Source: JBHHWH01 sp046756405
GTDB taxonomy: Bacteria > Actinomycetota > Acidimicrobiia > Spongiisociales > ZC4RG35
Direction: 5' to 3'
DNA: 25,575 nt
NCBI GenBank assembly: GCA_046756405.1
Contig: JBHHWH010000029.1
Coordinates: 1 to 25,575 of the forward strand
The notes below the pieces were generated by a model that saw only the letters and a program-made list of their open reading frames with translations, ran no database searches and had not been told where the DNA came from. The position numbers were made by a program, and so were the translations under genes. Shown here piece by piece: positions 1 to 7,245 of this stretch. Every line of letters begins with the position of its first letter. Positions within the stretch are counted from its first letter, which is position 1.

Positions 1-2341
1 GCTCCCGCTCCAGGTGCTCCTCTTTTGGTCGCATGTTGATCGCTTTGTGTTTCACCTGCTCCTTCGACTTGGCAGGACAGATGTCCACGCAGACTCCGCA
101 GCCGGTGCAGTCGTCGGGGGCTACCTGGATGACGACGCGCTTGCCGGGAAAGTCCTTGCCTGTGGGCTCCTTCCACAGGAACCCGTCGGGGACGGGCACG
201 TCGGGGTCGAAGACCTTGAACCTGATGGCGGCGTGGGGACAGGCCAGGGCACAGCGGCCACAGTCGATGCAAATGTCCGGATCCCAGATGGGGATCTCGG
301 TGGCGATGGAACGTTTCTCCCATCGGGTGGTCCCAGGAGGGAAGGTTCCGTCGACGGGGAGGGCTGACACGGGGAGCAGATCGCCACGGTCGGCCAGCAT
401 CATGGCGGTGACCCGCTTGACGAACTCAGGGGCGATGTCAGGGACCGGCTCGGAGATGCGAAGGCTGTTGTCGGGCTCCCCGGGTTTCACCTCGAAGAGA
501 CCTTCCAGCGCCCGGTCCACGGCGGCGGCGTTGCGTTCGACCACCACCGCTCCCCGCTTGCCGTAGGTCTTCTCGATGTGATCCTTGATCAGGGCGAGGA
601 CCTCCCCAGTGTCGAGGAAGTCGGTGAGATGGAAGAAGCAGGTCTGCAACACGGTGTTTATGCGGCCACCGAGACCCACTTCCCGGGCGATCTTGCCGGC
701 GTCGACCGCCCACACCTTCAGCGCTTTGCTGACTATCTGGGTCTGGGCTTCCCGGGGAAGCCGATCCCAGATCTCATCGGGCCCGTAGGGGCTGTTGATC
801 AGCACCGTCGCTCCCGGTGCTGCCACGTCGAGGAGGTCGCCCTTGTAGAGGAAGTTGAACTGGTGGACAGCCACGAAGTTGGCTTCGCGGATCAGGTAGG
901 TGGATTCGATGGGACGGGGCGAGATGCGCAGGTGAGAGACGGTCCGGGACCCGGCCTTCTTGGAGTCGTAGACGAAATAGCCCTGGGCGTGAAGGTCCGT
1001 GGCTTCGCCGACGATCTTCACCGAGTTCTTGTTAGCACTGACGGTGCCGTCGGAGCCAAGGCCGAAGAAGATGGCCCGGGTGACATCGTCGGGCTCCTTC
1101 CACCATCCGGGGTCATAGTCGACGGAGGCCTTGGTCACGTCGTCGATGATGCCCACGGTGAAGTGTCGTCGTGGGGAGGTGCCTTCGACCTCGTCGAAGA
1201 CCCCGGCGACCATCGCCGGGGTGAACTCCTTGGAGGACAGGCCATAGCGTCCTCCGAAGACCTCGGCCCTACGGTTCTCCTCGGCCAAGGCGGAAACCAC
1301 GTCCAGGTAGAGGGGCTCGCCGACCGCCCCTGGCTCCTTGGTGCGGTCCATGGCCATCACTCGACGGGCGCTCTCGGGTAGTGCCCGGGCGAAGTGCTCC
1401 GTGGAGAACGGCCGGTACAGCTTGACGGCCACGACCCCAACCCGTCTTCCGGCTCCGTTGAGCACCTCCACCGCCTCTTTCGCCGCTCCGACCCCAGAGC
1501 CCATGATCACCATCACCGTCTCCGCCTCCGGATGGCCGTGGTATTCGAACAGGGAGTGGGCTCGGCCGGTTTCCGCGGCGACGCCGGCCATGATCCTCTC
1601 CACGATGGCCGGGGTCTCCAGGTAGTAGGGGTTGACGGCCTCCCGGGCCTGGAAGAAGACATCGGGATTCTGCGCCGTGCCCCGGATCACGGGACGGTTC
1701 GGGTTGAGGGCCCGGAGACGGTGCTCGGCGATGAGATCCTCGTTGACCAGACGGCGGACGGCGTCCTCGTCGATCAGGCTGATCTTGTTGATCTCGTGGG
1801 AGGTGCGGAAGCCGTCGAAGAAGTGGACGAAGGGGATCCGGCTCTCCAAGGAGGCCAGGTGGGCGACCAGAGCCAGGTCCTGGGCCTCCTGCACAGAAGC
1901 CGAGGAGAGCATGGCGAAGCCGGTCTGCCGGGCGGCCATCACATCGGAGTGGTCACCGAAGATCGACAGGGCGTGGGTGGCGATGGTCCGTGCGGCAACG
2001 TGGATGACGGTGGGGGTCAGCTCTCCGGCGATCTTGTACATGTTGGGGATCATCAGCAGCAGGCCCTGGGAGGCGGTGAAGGTTGTGGTCAGCGCCCCGG
2101 TGCTCAGGGACCCGTGGACCGCGCCGGCGGCGCCGCCTTCACTCTGCATCTCGACCACGTCGGGGACAACGCCCCAGAGGTTTGTCTTCCCCTTGTGGGC
2201 CCAGGCGTCGGCCAGCTCACCCATGGGAGAGGCAGGGGTAATGGGGTAGATGGCGATTACTTCGTTGAGAAGGTAGGCGATGCGGGTGGCGGCTTCGTTG
2301 CCGTCCACCGTTGTGGTGGTCGAAGTGGTCGTCATAGTCAT
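1..2341 (-). CDS. nifJ: Pyruvate:ferredoxin (flavodoxin) oxidoreductase, N-terminal ~780 residues, truncated by the window edge
   Basis: Oxidatively decarboxylates pyruvate to acetyl-CoA and passes electrons to ferredoxin or flavodoxin in the cytoplasm. The reading frame on the minus strand is open from the ATG at 2341 to the left edge. Residues 31-41 read IYPITPASPMG, the pyrimidine-domain signature of the single-chain enzyme. Two [4Fe-4S] motifs of the form CX2CX2CX3CP lie at residues 691-701 (CIDCGRCALACP) and 745-755 (CTGCGVCVDICP), as expected for domain V. The C-terminal thiamine-diphosphate domain (family length about 1,190 residues) lies outside the window. A second in-frame ATG is at 2335; 2341 is preferred because GGGAG lies 11 nt upstream. 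It is divergent from the hemerythrin-like gene. The oxygen-sensitive chemistry fits the low-oxygen theme of the next 5 kb. The family call is very secure; preference for pyruvate over other 2-oxoacids is inferred from the single-chain architecture. Confidence 0.95.
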   Translation of the reverse strand, partial: MTMTTTSTTTTVDGNEAATRIAYLLNEVIAIYPITPASPMGELADAWAHKGKTNLWGVVPDVVEMQSEGGAAGAVHGSLSTGALTTTFTASQGLLLMIPNMYKIAGELTPTVIHVAARTIATHALSIFGDHSDVMAARQTGFAMLSSASVQEAQDLALVAHLASLESRIPFVHFFDGFRTSHEINKISLIDEDAVRRLVNEDLIAEHRLRALNPNRPVIRGTAQNPDVFFQAREAVNPYYLETPAIVERIMAGVAAETGRAHSLFEYHGHPEAETVMVIMGSGVGAAKEAVEVLNGAGRRVGVVAVKLYRPFSTEHFARALPESARRVMAMDRTKEPGAVGEPLYLDVVSALAEENRRAEVFGGRYGLSSKEFTPAMVAGVFDEVEGTSPRRHFTVGIIDDVTKASVDYDPGWWKEPDDVTRAIFFGLGSDGTVSANKNSVKIVGEATDLHAQGYFVYDSKKAGSRTVSHLRISPRPIESTYLIREANFVAVHQFNFLYKGDLLDVAAPGATVLINSPYGPDEIWDRLPREAQTQIVSKALKVWAVDAGKIAREVGLGGRINTVLQTCFFHLTDFLDTGEVLALIKDHIEKTYGKRGAVVVERNAAAVDRALEGLFEVKPGEPDNSLRISEPVPDIAPEFVKRVTAMMLADRGDLLPVSALPVDGTFPPGTTRWEKRSIATEIPIWDPDICIDCGRCALACPHAAIRFKVFDPDVPVPDGFLWKEPTGKDFPGKRVVIQVAPDDCTGCGVCVDICPAKSKEQVKHKAINMRPKEEHLERE

Positions 2342-2364
2342 GGGCTGTCAGGCTCCCGGTTGTT

Positions 2365-2392
2365 CCTATATCCCAAGTCTGTCGGTCTCCAA
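2365..2392 (-). promoter_or_regulatory. Possible sigma70-type promoter for the pyruvate:ferredoxin oxidoreductase
   Basis: On the minus strand TTGGAG (2392-2387) is followed after 16 nt by TATAGG (2370-2365), which would start transcription near 2358, just ahead of the GGGAG ribosome site and the ATG at 2341. The match is 3/6 and 4/6 to the consensus, so this is only a candidate. Confidence 0.3.
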
Positions 2393-2440
2393 GCCCACGA
2401 TATAGGGTCGAAGGGCCTCCGGTAGCTGGTTGTCGTACCT

Positions 2441-2454
2441 GGGCCGATGGTCAC
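2441..2454. promoter_or_regulatory. Weak DevR/DosR-like box between divergent genes
   Basis: GGGCCGATGGTCAC keeps the DosR layout GGGAC-N4-GTCCC with two mismatches in ten half-site positions. It lies 57 nt before the preferred start of the hemerythrin-like gene and about 100 nt before the oxidoreductase start. Alone it could be chance; it is listed because a much better box occurs at 4725 and a DevR homologue is encoded at 7246. Confidence 0.25.
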
Positions 2455-2510
2455 ACCGAAAGTGGCTAATTACCATTGCCAGTGCCCCCCGCACCGACGA
2501 TGATCACGGC

Positions 2511-3011
2511 ATGACAGGTGAAGGGTCCCGCGAGACGGTGGAGTCGGAGAGCCGAGGTCTGACCGAGGCGTCACGCGGTGCTCTGGTCAGGGCACGCTCC
2601 CGACGTGGGGGTCTGCGTTCGGCAATCGAAGTTGTGCGGGAGGCTGTCTCCGCCGGTCCTGGAGACGACTGGTATGACCGTCTCCGTCCCGGCCTGGTCG
2701 AACTGGGTGAGGCCCTCGAGGCTCACATCGCCGACATCGAGGGACCCGAAGGTCTCTACACAGACCTACTGGTCCAGGCGCCGTGGCAGGGTGCGGAGAC
2801 CGAAATCCTCGAGGCCGAGCACCAGGCGATCCAGGCGAGCTTCGAGGTGGCGTTTGAAGCCCTCGAGGCGGCCCGTGAGAGCGGTCTTGCAGATCCCGAA
2901 CCGGTGAGACAGCGTGTCGAGACCCTCCTCGAGCGCATCGTTCTCCATAGCGAGCGGGAAGCGAACCTGGTTTTCGAGGTTTACGACACCGACATCGGGC
3001 TGATCGACTAA
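2511..3011 (+). CDS. Hemerythrin-like (HHE) helical protein, 166 residues
   Basis: Probably a soluble four-helix protein that could hold a di-iron site for oxygen, NO or iron sensing or handling. The order of potential ligands resembles the HHE family: H72 and E77 (EAHIADIE), H104 (EAEHQAI) and H146/E150 (LHSERE), with helix-compatible, Glu/Ala-rich stretches between. The N-terminal ~35 residues are polar and basic and unassigned. The frame can be extended to a TTG at 2430, but that extension (27 residues) would cover the likely promoter and a possible DosR-like box, so the ATG at 2511 is chosen; neither start has a convincing Shine-Dalgarno. It ends 10 nt before the phosphofructokinase start, so the two are probably co-transcribed. 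The HHE pattern is degenerate compared with classical hemerythrins, so the protein may have lost metal binding. The gene itself is well supported; the function is tentative. Confidence 0.6.
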   Translation: MTGEGSRETVESESRGLTEASRGALVRARSRRGGLRSAIEVVREAVSAGPGDDWYDRLRPGLVELGEALEAHIADIEGPEGLYTDLLVQAPWQGAETEILEAEHQAIQASFEVAFEALEAARESGLADPEPVRQRVETLLERIVLHSEREANLVFEVYDTDIGLID

Positions 3012-3021
3012 GAATGCCCGG

Positions 3022-4044
3022 GTGATGATCGGAGTGCTCACCGCCGGGGGAGACTGCCCGGGCTTGAACGCCGCCATTCGCGGGGTTGTGACCCGCGCTG
3101 CGGCCGCCGGGAAGAGCGTCGTCGGGATCGAGGAAGGCTGGCAGGGCCTGATCGAGGGAAGGGTTCGACCCCTGGGACGCGACGACGTCCGGGGGATCCT
3201 GGGCCGAGGAGGGACGATTCTCGGAACCTCCCGCACCGATCCCTATGTTCACGGCAACGGGCTGGAGTCGTTCCGCAACACCCTGGAGCGGGAAGAGATC
3301 GAGGCCCTGGTGGTGATCGGCGGCGACGGGTCGCTACGCAGCGCCGCCCGTATCCACGGTGAGGGGCTGGCGGTTGTGGGGATTCCGAAGACCATCGACA
3401 ACGACATCGCCGGTACTGATGTCACCCTTGGCTTCCACACCGCGGTCCAGATCGTGGTGGACGCCATCGACCGGCTCACCACCACCGCCGAGTCGCACAA
3501 CCGGGTCATGGTGGTGGAGGTCATGGGACGTAGGGCTGGCTGGATCGCCGCCTGCGCCGGGCTTGCTGGGGGCGCAGAGGCGATCGTCGTTCCCGAGCTG
3601 TCTCCCGACTACGGCCAACTGGCCGAGCGGATCATACGACGCCATGACGCAGGCCACGACTACTCGGTGGTGGTGGTGGCGGAGGGTGCTCCCGGGCCGT
3701 CCGGGCGGATCCACGCCTCCGGCAGCGACCCCTTCGGTTTCGAACGGCTCGGTGGAGTAGGTCAGGCGGTGGCAGCGGACCTGGAGCAGCGCACGGGCTA
3801 CGAAGTGCGGGTGATGGCGCTGGGCTATCTCCAGCGGGGCGGAACACCCACCGCCTACGACCGGTTGCTCGGTACCCGCTTCGGTGTCAAAGCGGCCGAA
3901 ACGGTGCTGGCGGGGGAGAGTGGTGTGATGGTGGCCCTGAGGGGCGCCGAGGTAGTGACGGTGGATCTGGAGAAGGCAGTGGCCGAACCGCGGCCTCTCG
4001 ACCTCACCTGGATGGATACCGCCCGCTGGTTCTGGCCGCGATGA
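3022..4044 (+). CDS. pfkA: 6-phosphofructokinase, probably ATP-dependent, group III type
   Basis: Phosphorylates fructose 6-phosphate at C1 in glycolysis. The 340-residue length and motifs are those of the PfkA family: N-terminal GVLTAGGDCPGLNAAIRG, phosphoryl-donor loop GGDGS (residues 100-104), catalytic PKTIDND (122-128, Asp126 as the likely base) and EVMGRRAGWIA. In this family, Gly at the position of G103 favours ATP while Asp favours pyrophosphate. Here Gly103 is combined with Lys123, the combination described for Streptomyces-type ATP enzymes; Amycolatopsis-type PPi enzymes carry Asp plus Lys. ATP use is therefore predicted, not proven. The GTG at 3022 gives MMIGVLT, matching the usual spacing of the family N-terminus; the ATG at 3025 is equally possible. 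It follows the hemerythrin-like gene by 10 nt, and its stop codon lies within the first arm of the terminator hairpin. Confidence 0.95.
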   Translation: MMIGVLTAGGDCPGLNAAIRGVVTRAAAAGKSVVGIEEGWQGLIEGRVRPLGRDDVRGILGRGGTILGTSRTDPYVHGNGLESFRNTLEREEIEALVVIGGDGSLRSAARIHGEGLAVVGIPKTIDNDIAGTDVTLGFHTAVQIVVDAIDRLTTTAESHNRVMVVEVMGRRAGWIAACAGLAGGAEAIVVPELSPDYGQLAERIIRRHDAGHDYSVVVVAEGAPGPSGRIHASGSDPFGFERLGGVGQAVAADLEQRTGYEVRVMALGYLQRGGTPTAYDRLLGTRFGVKAAETVLAGESGVMVALRGAEVVTVDLEKAVAEPRPLDLTWMDTARWFWPR

Positions 4045-4072
4045 GGGGCGGCCTGTGAGGACCGCCCCTCAT
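4041..4072. terminator. Bidirectional hairpin terminator between convergent genes
   Basis: ATGAGGGGCGG (4041-4051) and CCGCCCCTCAT (4062-4072) form a perfect 11-bp stem around a 10-nt loop. The TGA of pfkA is inside the left arm. There is no U-tract on either side, as is common in high-GC actinobacteria. Position between two convergent genes supports termination in both directions. Confidence 0.8.
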
Positions 4073-4086
4073 CCTCTCCGATGTAG

Positions 4087-4644
4087 CTACCGAAGGATCG
4101 GGTGACGCTTTACCACGGGAAGGCTGGCCCACTTTGTCCCGAACCCGAGATAGTCACCGGCGTTGACGGCCGCCAGGCCGGCCAGCACCAGCGAGTACAC
4201 GACGTGGTCGTCGAGGATTGGGTTGTGAGTGGGGGGCAGCACCGCCAGCCACATCAGCATCAGCATCACGATTCCGGCGCCTGTTCCCAGCCTCATCGCC
4301 ACTCCGAAGGTGAGCGCTACGCCGATCCCAAGCAGACCGAGCATGAACAGCCAGTCCACCCAGGCCTGTCCGGCGAGTCCCTGGAAGAACTCGGCGAAGG
4401 GACCTTTGGTGGCGTAGGTGAGGAAACCGTAGGTTGGTGATCCTCCGTTCACCCATGCGGCCGGGCCGAGGAAGTCGATGCTGCCGTCTTCGGCTCGTCC
4501 AGTGGCGAACCCGAGGGCTAGAAGCTTGTCGAAAAAGGCCCACAGGAAGATGAGTCCCAGAGCGATACGGGTCGCTCCCCAGATTCGCCTACCTGGTTGG
4601 GCTTGGACGGTGGCTGTTGGTCTTGTCTCTACGACCGTTGCCAT
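4087..4644 (-). CDS. DoxX-family integral membrane protein, 185 residues
   Basis: A small polytopic membrane protein of the DoxX/DoxD-like family, whose members are linked to thiosulfate:quinone electron transfer or redox homeostasis. Hydrophobic segments are visible at roughly residues 24-45 (IALGLIFLWAFFDKLLALG), 90-115 (WLFMLGLLGIGVALTFGVAM), 118-137 (GAGIVMLMLMWLAVLPP) and 145-165 (HVVYSLVLAGLAAVNAGDYLG). The loop PPTHNPILDDH before the last helix is typical of this family. Two adjacent ATGs exist (4647 and 4644). The near-perfect Shine-Dalgarno AAAGGAGGTG (ending 4649) sits 6 nt, measured from GGAGG, before the ATG at 4644 and only 3 nt before that at 4647, so 4644 is chosen. It is divergent from the CBS-domain operon and shares its upstream region, including the DosR-like box. 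The exact substrate cannot be read from sequence. Confidence 0.85.
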   Translation of the reverse strand: MATVVETRPTATVQAQPGRRIWGATRIALGLIFLWAFFDKLLALGFATGRAEDGSIDFLGPAAWVNGGSPTYGFLTYATKGPFAEFFQGLAGQAWVDWLFMLGLLGIGVALTFGVAMRLGTGAGIVMLMLMWLAVLPPTHNPILDDHVVYSLVLAGLAAVNAGDYLGFGTKWASLPVVKRHPILR

Positions 4645-4702
4645 CATGCACCTCCTTTAGAGTGCTCACCTGTATCTTCTCTATTCACCGGGGCAAGCGC
4701 TA

Positions 4703-4738
4703 GAAGGCAAAGTCCCACCCTTTAGGGACTTCAGTCCA
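4703..4738. promoter_or_regulatory. DevR/DosR-like operator: one strong box and a degenerate second box
   Basis: GGGACTTCAGTCCA at 4725-4738 matches the DosR core GGGAC-N4-GTCCC at 9 of 10 half-site positions and is flanked by TTA, as in the mycobacterial consensus TTSGGGACTWWAGTCCCSAA. A second half-site AAGTCCC (4710-4716) forms a degenerate box centred about 22 bp, or two helical turns, away, like the paired boxes of mycobacterial DosR promoters. The strong box is centred near 4731.5; with the weak -10 candidate GAGAAT (4762-4767) transcription would start near 4774, placing the box at about -42. AAGTCCC and GGGACTT (4725-4731) also form a 7-bp inverted repeat with an 8-nt gap. Confidence 0.65.
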
Positions 4739-4795
4739 TGGCAGGAGAGCCGGAGATCGAAGAGAATCGCGCCAGATTGGTAAGAGGAGACAACC

Positions 4796-5176
4796 GTGAC
4801 CATTGACCAGCTCGCATCCAGAAACCTGGTGTCGGTGTCCCCAGATACGTCGTTGCGTAAGGCCGCTGACCTCATGCGCCAGGAGGGGGTGGGCTCCGTG
4901 GCCGTGGTCGTGGATGGTGCCATGGAGGGAATCTTTACCGAGCGCGACCTGGTCTCAGCTGTGGCCGAATTCGCCGAGCTCGACCGGGAGCCGGTGAGCG
5001 ACTGGATGACCCCCGATCCCGACACCCTGGGTCCGGAGACCCCGGTCGAAGAGGCCGCTGAGTGGATGCTCGCCACCGGGTACCGGCATCTGCCGGTGGT
5101 CGACGAGGTGGGCCGGTTGCTGGGAATGGTCTCTGTGAAAGACGTGTTGTGGGCGGTCACTGAGCGAGCGGATTGA
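4796..5176 (+). CDS. Two-CBS-domain protein, similar in plan to mycobacterial Hrp1
   Basis: A stand-alone CBS pair of 126 residues with no other domain. Domain 1 spans about residues 7-56, with VSVSPDTSLRKAADLMRQEG then GIFTERDLVSAV. Domain 2 spans about 67-122, with DWMTPDPDTLGPETPVEEAA then HLPVVDEVGRLLGMVSVKD. Such proteins bind adenine nucleotides or act as stress-related sensors; the M. tuberculosis homologue in layout, Hrp1 (Rv2626c), is one of the strongest members of the DosR regulon. The GTG start is supported by the GAGGAG ribosome site at 4784-4789, 6 nt upstream. The DosR-like box 57 nt upstream predicts induction by hypoxia or NO through the DevSR pair in this window. It is first in a tight operon with the flavin-barrel gene (2-nt gap) and an unknown gene. 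Confidence 0.92.
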   Translation: MTIDQLASRNLVSVSPDTSLRKAADLMRQEGVGSVAVVVDGAMEGIFTERDLVSAVAEFAELDREPVSDWMTPDPDTLGPETPVEEAAEWMLATGYRHLPVVDEVGRLLGMVSVKDVLWAVTERAD

Positions 5177-5178
5177 CC

Positions 5179-5640
5179 ATGGACACCCTCACCGAGCAGG
5201 CAGCACGCCAGATCCTTGAAAAGGCCCCTGTGGCCCATATCGGTGTGATCTCCGACGGTGAGCCGTATGTGACCCCCATGTCGTTTGTGGTAGACGGGGA
5301 CCGCCTTCTGTTCCGAACCAAGCCAGGCAAGCGTCTCTCCGCCATCCAGGACAATCCTCGGGTTTGCGTGGAGGTCTCCGAATATGACGAAGAAGCAGGG
5401 GACTGGACGAGTGTGCTGGTCACCGGCACGGCCCGGGAGGCCACCGACCCTGAGACCGTCCAGCGCACCCTCGAACTCCTCTTCGACAAGTACCGAGAGG
5501 CCCTCGGCTCACCTCTGGGCCGGGGCGACTTCCAGCCCCTGGCCGCCTTCCCCAGGGTGATCGAAGTCGACCTCGAGGAGATCACCGGCCGCGCCTCCGG
5601 AGGACCCTTCGGAGTCCGAACTCGTCCGGGGAGACTGTGA
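5179..5640 (+). CDS. Pyridoxamine 5'-phosphate oxidase-like split-barrel flavin/deazaflavin-binding protein
   Basis: A 153-residue single-domain split beta-barrel of the PNPOx-like superfamily. Visible signatures are AHIGVISDGEPYVTPMSFV (residues 18-36), DRLLFRTKPGKRLSAI (40-56, typical phosphate-contacting strand-turn) and VCVEVSEYD followed by WTSVLVTGTAREA. Members bind FMN, F420 or heme and act as small oxidoreductases or stress proteins; several mycobacterial DosR-regulon proteins (from memory Rv0080 and Rv3129) share this fold, including an EITGR motif near the C-terminus that is also present here. The ATG at 5179 is used; an in-frame TTG at 5173 would overlap the CBS gene. The cofactor cannot be decided from sequence. 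The gene is translationally coupled to the CBS gene and ends 1 nt before the next start. Confidence 0.88.
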   Translation: MDTLTEQAARQILEKAPVAHIGVISDGEPYVTPMSFVVDGDRLLFRTKPGKRLSAIQDNPRVCVEVSEYDEEAGDWTSVLVTGTAREATDPETVQRTLELLFDKYREALGSPLGRGDFQPLAAFPRVIEVDLEEITGRASGGPFGVRTRPGRL

Positions 5641-5641
5641 A

Positions 5642-6115
5642 ATGTTCGTCCACTACTTCACCCACATTCCGTTGAACATCAGCGAAGTGGAGAAGCGCCT
5701 CGACCGTGTCAAGAACCGGCTCGGAGATATGGCCGATGTTGCCTACAGGGAGGGCGAACAGCTCCGGGCCAAGGTGAGTCCCTGGGTGGAGGGTTTCGCC
5801 AAAGAGGTGGAGGTGGAGATCGGCACTCCGGAGATCCACCGCACCGGCATCGCCTACCCGATCAGGTGGACCGCCACCGGCGCCGACGTACTCTTTCCCC
5901 GCCTCAACGCAGATTTGGTTCTTGCCCACGTCGGCCAGAACATGACCCGCCTCTCGGTGCAAGGAACCTACGACCCCCCGCTAGGGGTGGTGGGGAGGAT
6001 CGCTGATCGAGTGATCCTGGGCCGTTTCGCCGAAGCCACAGTCCGCAACTGGGTGGACCGTCTCGCTGAGGCCCTGATGGACGACAACCTCTCTAAGAGC
6101 GAGGCAGGCGGATAG
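5642..6115 (+). CDS. Conserved-looking hypothetical protein, 157 residues, possibly SRPBCC/START-like
   Basis: I do not recognise this protein with confidence. It starts one base after the stop of the split-barrel gene with a GGGGAG ribosome site upstream, so it belongs to the same operon. The central part (residues 55-110) alternates hydrophobic residues as in a beta-sheet, with GIAYPIRWTATGADVLFPRL and VLAHVGQNMTRLSVQGTYDPP. It is followed by an amphipathic helix ending in VRNWVDRLAEALMDDN. Sheet followed by a long C-terminal helix is the plan of SRPBCC ligand-binding proteins, which is the best guess. The first 45 residues look helical. Its last 23 nt overlap the convergent kinase gene. 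A DosR-like box before the operon suggests a role in the low-oxygen or NO response. Confidence 0.8.
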   Translation: MFVHYFTHIPLNISEVEKRLDRVKNRLGDMADVAYREGEQLRAKVSPWVEGFAKEVEVEIGTPEIHRTGIAYPIRWTATGADVLFPRLNADLVLAHVGQNMTRLSVQGTYDPPLGVVGRIADRVILGRFAEATVRNWVDRLAEALMDDNLSKSEAGG

Positions 6116-7208
6116 ATACGGTGGTGCCGGCGCCCTCGGCCGTCTCCAACTCGAACTGCCCTCCGAGACGGTGGACACGGTCCCGCATGTTGACCAGGCC
6201 CATGCCCCGTCCTGCGTGCTCGGGGTCGAAGCCGATGCCGTCGTCGCCAACTTGAAGGTAGAGCCACTCGCCTTCGGAGCGCGCCGTGACTTCTACCTTC
6301 TCCGCTCGGGCATGACGCAGGGCGTTGGAGAGGGCCTCGGTGACCAGCTTCACCGCTTCTTCGGTGAACAGGGGGTCGATGTCGCTGAAGTCACCGCTGG
6401 TTTCCAGGGAGACCTCGGCGGGGTAGGCGCCGCCCATGCGCTCCACCAGTTCCACGAGCTGCTGATCCAGTTTGCGACGGAGTTCGTCGGAGATCCGCAG
6501 CTCGTAGATGTAACCGCGAAGGTCTTCCACGGCCTTGTCGAGGCGATCCACGGCGTCGTTGAGGACGACGGAGGTGGCGTCGTCGGGCATCCTGTCGGAT
6601 AGGCTCTGGATGGTCAGACCCGCGGCAAAGAGGTCCTGAATGATGGTGTCGTGGAGGTCCCGGGCGATCCGGTTGCGGTCTTCGACCACAGCCATCGATT
6701 TCAGTCGCTCTCGCAGGCGGGCGGTGTTGACCGCCGATCCTGCGATGACTGCCAGGGCCTCTACCATGGAAGCGTCATCCTCGGTGAACCCTTCCGGCTT
6801 GTCGGCTAGGTAGAGGTTGCCGAATACGGTCTCCCCGGCCCGGATCGGCACTCCGAGGAAGCTGGTCATCTCGGGATGGCCCGGAGGGAATCCCTGGAAG
6901 TCGGGGTGGGTGGTGACATCGTCGAGGAGGATCGTCCTGCGCTCCCTGACCACGGTCCCGAGCACTCCCCGTCCCACCGGGAGGGCGCCGATGTCTCGGG
7001 CGACCTCCTCGCCGACTCCCTCGTAAATGAAATCGCTGAGGACGTTGTGGGGGCCGATCACGCCGAGGGCGGCGTACCTGGCACCCGTGGCCGAACGGGC
7101 CTCCGAGACCAGTCTCCGCAGGACCCTTTCCAGGTCGATCTCGCCGACGACCGCGGCAGCGGCACTGATCAGACCCGAGAGCCGACCGATCAGGCTGTCT
7201 CCATTCAT
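6093..7208 (-). CDS. devS: DevS/DosT-like sensor histidine kinase with a single GAF domain
   Basis: Sensor kinase of 371 residues and probable partner of the divergent response regulator. Residues about 25-165 form one GAF domain very like the first GAF domain of mycobacterial DevS: GVLGTVVRERRTILLDDV, GFPPGHPEMTSFLGVPIR and FGNLYLADK. His111 (FPPGHP) aligns with the proximal heme ligand His149 of DevS, and Tyr133 (NLYLADK) aligns with DevS Tyr171, so heme-based sensing of O2, CO or NO is possible; this HP motif also occurs in GAF kinases not shown to bind heme. Residues 173-240 are a HisKA_3 dimerisation domain with phospho-acceptor His186 (RDLHDTIIQDLFA). Residues 280-371 are the ATPase, with N-box EALSNALRHA and G-boxes DDGIGFDP and GRGMGLVNM. 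No transmembrane segment is seen, so it is cytoplasmic. DevS has two GAF domains; only one is present here. Confidence 0.92.
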   Translation of the reverse strand: MNGDSLIGRLSGLISAAAAVVGEIDLERVLRRLVSEARSATGARYAALGVIGPHNVLSDFIYEGVGEEVARDIGALPVGRGVLGTVVRERRTILLDDVTTHPDFQGFPPGHPEMTSFLGVPIRAGETVFGNLYLADKPEGFTEDDASMVEALAVIAGSAVNTARLRERLKSMAVVEDRNRIARDLHDTIIQDLFAAGLTIQSLSDRMPDDATSVVLNDAVDRLDKAVEDLRGYIYELRISDELRRKLDQQLVELVERMGGAYPAEVSLETSGDFSDIDPLFTEEAVKLVTEALSNALRHARAEKVEVTARSEGEWLYLQVGDDGIGFDPEHAGRGMGLVNMRDRVHRLGGQFELETAEGAGTTVSIRLPRS

Positions 7209-7221
7209 CGGTTCAAGACCC

Positions 7222-7233
7222 TAACGGCCGTTA
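7222..7233. promoter_or_regulatory. 12-bp perfect palindrome in the devS/devR divergent promoter region
   Basis: TAACGGCCGTTA is a perfect palindrome in the middle of the 37-bp gap between the two start codons. It overlaps both candidate -10 hexamers: TATCGT (7232-7237) 8 nt before the devR ATG, and TAGGGT (minus, 7223-7218) 9 nt before the devS ATG. A protein bound here would block both leaderless-type promoters. It does not resemble the DosR box. Confidence 0.45.
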
Positions 7234-7245
7234 TCGTCTGTCTCG

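Noticed and set aside
578..2425. Plus-strand open frames of 267 and 343 codons at 578-1381 and 1394-2425
   Set aside because: They lie antisense within the pyruvate:ferredoxin oxidoreductase, whose minus-strand frame is continuous and carries both iron-sulfur motifs.
4710..4731. AAGTCCC/GGGACTT hairpin as a terminator
   Set aside because: It lies between divergent genes where no transcript needs to end, and overlaps the DosR-like box; an operator is the better reading.
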